Positions 57,671-64,000 of a stretch of 64,000 nucleotides of DNA are shown piece by piece. The stretch lies in NCBI GenBank assembly GCA_023678885.1, contig CM042993.1:1076501-1140500 (forward strand). Reading direction: 5' to 3'. How positions within the stretch are numbered: the first letter of the stretch is position 1; each line of letters begins with the position of its first letter. This DNA is from Pogostemon cablin. Lineage: Eukaryota; Streptophyta; Magnoliopsida; Lamiales; Lamiaceae. The notes below the pieces were generated by a model. The model was not told the origin of the DNA. It saw only the letters and a list, made by a program, of their open reading frames with translations, and ran no database searches. Both the position numbers and the translations under genes were made by a program.

Positions 57671-60600
57671 ATGGGAGTCCACGGCCTCTGGGAACTCCTC
57701 GCCCCCGTCGGCCGCCGCGTTTCCGTCGATACGCTTGCCGGAAAGAAACTTGCGATCGGTATTTGTAACCCTAGCCCTAATCGCGTTTTCGATGGTTTTA
57801 TTCGTTCTCTTTAATTAAGCTCTCTTTTGTTCTTTGTGTCTAGATGCGAGTATATGGATGATACAGTTCATGAAAGCAATGCGAGACGAGAAGGGGGAGA
57901 TGGTGCGGAACGCTCATATTCTGGGATTCTTCCGTCGAATTTGCAAGCTACTCTACCTTAGGACTAAACCCGTTTTTGTATTTGATGGTGGCACGCCAGC
58001 TCTTAAGCGTCGGACGGTCATTGCGCGCCGTCGCCAGCGCGAGAACGCCCAGGCTAAGATCAGAAAGACTGCAGAGAAATTGCTACTCAATCAAGTGAGT
58101 TTATTTAGTACTCTGTAGAAGTGTTGAACTGTCTTGGAAAATCTTGGTTGTGAAAGATGAATTTTGAACTCTGATGTGTTTTCTTGATTCTGAACTGGAT
58201 TGTTGATAGCTTAAGACAATGAGGTTGAAAGAATTGGCGGCAGATATTGAGAAGCAGAGGCGGGAAAGAGATACCAAAGGGAAAAAGCGCATCATAGAGG
58301 AACCCCGGAATGAGCAGGAGACACAGAAAGGAAACAATGGTGCGTCCATCGGTTACAATCAGGAAGAGTTGGATGAGATGTGAGTTAATGCTCAATTATT
58401 TTCTTGCTTCTTTTTCCAATTTAACGTAAATTATACAGGCTTCAGTTAACTAGTTGGTTTAGGTTGGCAGCCTCTATTGCTGCAGTTGATACATCAACGT
58501 CAGGTGCTCCTGATTATGATGAATTATATGAAGAGGACGAAGATGAGGAAATGATACTAGTAAGTGCTTTTCTTGATTGAAATAGAGACCTTATTAGCAT
58601 CTATTTTGTGTGGATCTCATATTTTCTCTCTTTGAAGTTTAAATTTCTCCTTCCTCTGTATTTTACAGCCAGAGATGCATGGTAAAGTTGATCCTGCTGT
58701 TTTGGCTGCTTTACCTCCGTCAATGCAACTTGACCTTCTTGTTCAGGTGGCGTTCGCTATTTTAGTATCATTTTCCCGACTATTAATCATGATCGTGTTA
58801 TTTGACCTGTTAATCACCTGCTTACAGATGAGAGAGAGACTTATGGCTGAGAACAGGCAGAAGTATCAGAAGGTGAAAAAGGTACAAGCAGCTCTGCATC
58901 TTTGTACCATGTAATCTTTCGCCTGAAGTGGACCTTAGTTGTCTGTTCTTACATGTGGTTGATTCGTGCATTTTTCTTTACTATAAAAAAAAGGGTCTCA
59001 TTTCTCATCATTCTATAATTATTTTGCATAACTGCTAAGTTTTTGTTAGTGTTGTATATCAAAGATACTCATTACACAATTGAGGATTGAAGATATTACG
59101 GACATTCTGTGTTGATTATATGTACTTGGGTTCATTGATTTTAGCTGGTTTAGGTTCCAGCAAGGTTCTCAGAGCTACAAATAGAGTCATATCTCAAAAC
59201 AGTTGCTTTCCGCCGTGAGATAGATGGGGTACAGAAGTCTGCTGCAGGAAAGGGAATAGGGGGTGTGCAGACTTCCCGAATTGCATCTGAAGCCAACAGA
59301 GAATTTATTTTCTCTTCATCGTTTACTGGAGACAAACAGTGTGCTTTTTGTTTTCTTTTTTCCCCTTTTATGCTGTGAAATTTTGTGAAGCATTATGGTT
59401 GATAATTATGAATCTAATTTTCTCTGATTTCATCAGAACCCTTACTTCTGTTGGACAAGGGAGAAGAGAAGCTGATCAAGTTGAGGCCCCACCAATTAAT
59501 TCTTCAGCCATGGCCCCACCAGTAAATTCTCCCGCCAAGGCCCCGCTGGTAAATTATCCCTCCAAGGCTCTGACAGTAAATTCTCCCACTACTGCTGTCA
59601 ATGTTCACTTGACCAAAAGATCTGATGCCACACCTGGACCTAATGTGTCTGAAACCGCGCACGACGGAGTTGAGACATATGTGGATGAGAGAGGTCGTAT
59701 ACGTGTTAGCAGGGTTAGAGCCCTTGGGATTCGCATGACTCGAGATTTGCAGAGGAATTTAGATTTGATGAAGGAGATTGATCAACAAAAGTTAGAAAAT
59801 AATTTGGAAAAAATAAATGAGTCTGCTTCTGCTGGTGGCCGAGACGGTGTAACAGACAACTCATCTGGCAGAATCCAGCATCAGGAAGCTATTGATAAGA
59901 CTGATGGTAGAATGGATTATGAAATTGACGAAGCTGAGGTCCCTACCTTTGAAAATGGAGCTTCTATTGAGATATCCTTTGAAGATACATTAGAGCGGCA
60001 AGGATATGATGACAATGATGATAAGTTATTCGCTCGTCTGGTTGCTGGAGACAATGTCACGGACTTCTCTGTTGATAATTCTGAAATAGTGAAAGAGCCA
60101 TTACGTTCTGTTTCAGATAATGAGTGGGAAGATGGAATTATTGAAGGTAAGAGTATGGAGCATCTTCATGAAGAACGCTGCAGTGATGAGGAGGAAGTTG
60201 AGTGGGAGGAAGGACTTCAGGATATTCAATTGAAAATGTCATCTTGTCCCGTAGAAAGCCAGAAAACTGTTACGAAGGGAGCCCCAGAAGAAGAAACTGC
60301 TTTTCAGGAGGCAATTTTTAGAAGTTTGGAGGATAAAATGGATGACTTTAAAGAAAGCTACACATCGGAAAGAGCTAAAGATGTTAGTTTTGAGGAAGAG
60401 GTTGAGTGGGAGGAAGGATCTCAAGACATTCAATTGAAATCTTGTCTGGATAAAAGAGCAGTTTCAAATGGAGCAATGGAAGAAGAAGCTGCCTTTCAGG
60501 AGGCAATTAGGAGAAGTTTAGAGGATGCAAGTGGATCGATGGTTGGCTTACATAAAATCCACCCATCAGTGAGAGCTAGAGAAATAGTTAATGAGAAAAC

Positions 60601-63600
60601 AAATTGTATTTCTATCTGTGTAAGGAAAGAACATCTTGATGTGGAAACCTTTACAAACGATGTTAGACAACCATTTGGCTCAATGAATGATATTGACACC
60701 AACCGTTCAGAAGAAAAATCTGCTACATCTGTCAGAGTCAACCCTGACCAAGGCAACTTAGAACTTAAGCCTGTTAATCTAGTTGCTGGTGAAAGTCGAG
60801 CTTCGGCTGGAGAGATGCCTGCAGAAACTTGTGGGGAAGATGACATTGTGGCCATGGTGAATAAGCTAGAGGGTACTTGTAGTGGAAATGCTTCGCATGA
60901 CAATGGCAGCTCTGCCTTTAATGATTCAAATGCCAGTTCTTGTTATGCTGATGCCCACATGTTTCATGTAGAGTCAGGTGACCATTTCTGCGACACTGAA
61001 AAGGTTAAAGAAACTTCTGCCGATGATTCTGGAACTAATGTTGATGGTGCTAAAGAATTGACCAAGGATAAAGTAGTTGGTAACTTTTCACGGGAAAAGG
61101 ATGAGGTTATAATGAGTAACAGTAAAGAGCAGGAAATCATGGAGGATCGTCTTGAGGAGGAAATGCTGTTTCTAGATAAAGAACGTGAACAGTTAGGAAG
61201 TGAGCAACGGAAGCTTGAAAGAGATGCAGAATCGGTAAGCAACGAAATGTTCGCCGAATGTCAGGTATTTACAGAACTACTTTTGGGTTTCTTATGACCT
61301 TTCTGCGTCAGCATATGAATTTTTAAGTTCTGTTCTTTAGGTGAAATCCCCCTCCAAGTAGATTGAAAATGCAACTGTGAAATTATTGAATATGACACAG
61401 TAAATTATCATGGTTCATGGCATAGTTATTAAAGGCACGCCTTGAAGATAAAGATGGCTGTTATTATGTTGAAATTTAGCCACTTTTTCTTCTTTATACT
61501 TGCATGGATAGTTCTATACATCTCTCTCAGATCTGCACTTTTGGTTTTAATGGTGTTCTCGTTCGTGGTTTTATTTCTTTATACTTTGTAGGAGTTGCTT
61601 CAAATGTTTGGCTTGCCATATATTATTGCACCAATGGAAGCTGAAGCTCAATGTGCTTTTATGGAGCTGTCCAATCTAGTTGATGGTGTGGTAACTGATG
61701 ATTCAGATGCTTTCTTGTTTGGAGCCCAAAGTGTGTACAAAAACATCTTTGATGATCGCAAATATGTAGAAACATACTTAATGAAGGTTATCTCCTACTG
61801 TAGCTATTATAATTTATAACTAACTATTTCATGCAATGAAGTTCTACATTATTAACCAAGTTGGGTAGTCATCAACTTATCACTAATTAATCATGATTTC
61901 TCATTCTGTATTGGTTTATTCTAATTATAGTTTTAAAATGAGTTAAGCTTTGACGTTTTAGTGATCAATTTAGTTAACAATATTGGTCTATTATAGAGTT
62001 AGTTTTATTTTAACGTCATTTGAATGGTTTTCTAGGATATTGAGAGTGAAATTGGGTTAGATCGAGAGAAGTTAATCCGTATGGCATTACTTCTTGGAAG
62101 TGATTACACTGAAGGCATTAGGTAATGATAATGTCCATATCAGTAGTATTCTTTTTCTTCCAATCGTTTATTCTTTATTCATTTAAGGAACTCTTGTAGT
62201 TTTCTTTGAATGATGCTCTCTTGTGAATGCAACAGTGGCATTGGCATTGTAAATGCAATCGAGGTAGTTAATGCTTTTCCTGGGAAAGATGGTCTCCGTG
62301 AATTTCGTGAGTGGATTGAATCGCCGGATCCTAGTATTCTTGGAAAATTACATGTAGAGAAAGGAGGCAACTCAAGAAAGAAAGGGTTAAAAGTCACTGA
62401 GAATATAATGAGCGACTCAAATAGCAATGTAGAAGGAACTTCTTGTGATCAACCACAGGCAGTTGATGACGATGCCATAAGGAAAAGGCAGACTTTCATG
62501 GATAAGCATGTAATGCCCCTTAGTTGCTCTTTACTTAGCAGACTTCCCATTTTTTTCTTTTCACATGGTATATAATGCTTCTTTTTGTTACATGAGCAGA
62601 GAAATGTGAGCAAAAATTGGCATATTAGTACTTCTTTTCCGAGTGATGCTGTGATTTCAGCTTATGCTTCTCCGCAAGTGGACAAGTCTTTGGAGCCGTT
62701 TTCATGGGGAAAACCAGATTTGTTTGTTCTTCGCAAGTGAGTCAAATTCTCTGCCATGCTAGAACACCACAATAGCATAAAAAAATTCTCATGCTCCCTT
62801 CCTTTGCATAGAAGGGTGTGATTATACATGGAATTATTGTGGCAAGTAACTTTAATCCTGTTCTTTTTCTCGCATAGATTAAATTGACTACCCACTAAAT
62901 CATTTATATGTTCCTGTGAATGCTGTTATTGGTTGATAGTAACTGCTGAAATTTCTTTTAACGTACTAAATTAATTAGTGAAAAAACATTGAGAAGAGAG
63001 AACAAGTTCTAGGATGCTGAATTTTTATTTTTTTTTCGTTTGAACTTGTCACTAGAGAGCACTTCAGCATGGATGACATGATCACTTATAATTAGTCAAA
63101 TACGTATAGTTTTTATATCCTGATGATGGTTGATGGCCTTGTTAAAAGTTAAACCCACTATTTTGCTAAAATGACCCAAGCCTCATGCCATGTGTAATTG
63201 GTCAGAAGTATAAGCTATAGATCAGGTCAAATGAGTTGATGTAAGATTATTATTTACTGATTCTATTTATTTCTTTATTATATGTGTGTATAATTGTTGA
63301 TTCCCTGATAGAAACCTAGTACTTCTTCCTTGGCTTACGTTATCCTTTTCTGCTATGGAAAAATGGGATATGAAGAGTTGAGTTTTGCTTGCAGATTGTG
63401 TTGGGAGAAGTTTGGGTGGGGCGCACCAAAAGCAGATGAGTTGCTGGTACCAGTTCTAAAGGAGTACAACAAGCATGAGGTTATATGACTGTTCCTTTCC
63501 CTCGTAGAGTCCCTTCTAACACATACACGCACACCCTCTCTCTTCAGTGTTATAGCTCCATAATTTCTGGTGTTCACCCTCATGGGAAAAGTGAAATTCA

Positions 63601-64000
63601 GTGGTTGGTGGGAGATTCTAATCTTATTCAATGATTTCCTCTGACTTCTATTCGAAACGAATAATGTATATATACTGTGGTCGGGAAAGAAGAGTTATGA
63701 TCTAACCTCTGTCTTTTCTTGATTTGTCATGGTTTTGCTGGTGTAGACACAATTGAGACTGGAAGCATTCTACACATTTAATGAAAATTTTGCGAAAATT
63801 CGGAGCAAGAGAATAGAAAAGGCTGTCAGAGGAATAACAGGGCCTAAATCTTCTGCATTGATTGATAAGACATCACAACAATCTGTGAGTGGAAGAAAAA
63901 GAAAAGCGAAGCCCTGTGAGGATGAAGCAAACCAATCTAAAGTTGATTCAATTGATAATAGTAGTCAAAACAACACCACGAGGAAACCAACAGTTAAAGG
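57671..64000 (+). CDS. UVH3: DNA repair endonuclease XPG (UVH3), 3' end outside window
   Basis: Fourteen exons are seen: 57671-57758, 57844-58094, 58210-58379, 58463-58559, 58669-58746, 58828-58881, 59154-59338, 59437-61264, 61592-61786, 62036-62121, 62236-62509, 62600-62736, 63395-63479 and 63747-64000 (open), about 1260 residues so far. The N-region has MGVHGLWELLAPVGRRVSVD, DASIWMIQFMKA and VFVFDGGTPALKRR; the I-region has APMEAEAQCAFMELSNLVDG, VVTDDSDAFLFG and LLGSDYTEGISGIG, supplying the metal-binding acidic residues of the FEN1/XPG nucleases. The long exon 8 is the acidic spacer and holds two UIM-like motifs. A basic stretch (GRKRKAKP) lies near the visible end. XPG cuts 3' of lesions in nucleotide excision repair, in the nucleus; loss in Arabidopsis gives UV and ionising-radiation sensitivity. 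Confidence 0.94.
60189..60526 (+). other. Duplicated acidic module with two UIM-like motifs in XPG
   Basis: Within exon 8 a segment occurs twice: EEEVEWEEGLQDIQLK then, 15-20 residues on, PEEETAFQEAIFRSLED (60284-60334); and EEEVEWEEGSQDIQLK then MEEEAAFQEAIRRSLED (60476-60526), 64 codons later. Each second part fits the ubiquitin-interacting motif: acidic run, hydrophobic residue, Ala, and Ser followed by an acidic end. They lie at about residues 591-607 and 655-671. Confidence 0.75.

Overview
The window is nuclear DNA of a flowering plant, very probably a eudicot. Genes carry short AT-rich GT-AG introns, intergenic DNA is strongly AT-rich, and the protein set is plant-specific: ATL RING-H2 ligases, a KT/HAK/KUP potassium transporter, an NHL-repeat protein with a plant-type tail, a group III LRR receptor kinase, a UBC4/5/6-type E2 and plant XPG/UVH3. 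An asterid such as a member of the Lamiales is a guess, not shown by the sequence. There are no operons; each gene is its own unit.

Layout. 1-723: 3' end of an ARM/TOG-like gene (+). 2550-3164: single-exon ATL ligase (+). 3.8-5.2 kb: a tRNA-derived SINE, an AAT microsatellite and two nested Stowaway-type MITEs. 5994-8515: a broken gene built of four diverged copies of a roughly 110-residue unit I do not recognise; every copy carries a lesion. 9754-11500: gene (-) for a 105-residue one-membrane-span protein, probably mitochondrial, with TGGGCC promoter elements. 12738-14716: a Mutator-like element with matching 9-bp target duplications, gene-like cargo, an internal 172-bp duplication and a nested solo LTR. 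14.8-27 kb: gene-poor, AT-rich DNA holding MITEs of at least four kinds, a hAT-type element and two tandem arrays.

27628-31479: KUP potassium transporter (+, 8 coding exons, 797 aa). 34648-37601: NHL-repeat secretory or membrane protein (+, 7 exons, 504 aa). 38839-39303: small plant protein of unknown function (+). 41560-42762: ATL46-like RING-H2 ligase (-). 43-50 kb: repeats and a probable non-coding retroelement relic. 50226-52276: LRR receptor-like pseudokinase (-, 2 exons, 640 aa). 53037-55271: E2 ubiquitin-conjugating enzyme (-, 6 exons, 184 aa). 57671 to the window end: XPG/UVH3 DNA-repair endonuclease (+, 14 exons seen, 3' end outside).

For the multi-exon genes I set exon borders by hand from GT-AG signals and family knowledge. 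In the KUP, NHL, receptor-kinase and E2 genes the exon lengths sum exactly to a whole number of codons. Three ubiquitin-pathway genes (two ATL ligases and one E2) and an XPG with two UIM-like motifs lie in the window, but they are far apart and nothing shows that they act together. The most unusual items are the decaying four-unit gene, the cargo-carrying Mutator-like element with its nested LTR, the 4-codon uORF whose stop overlaps the KUP start, and the duplicated UIM module in XPG.
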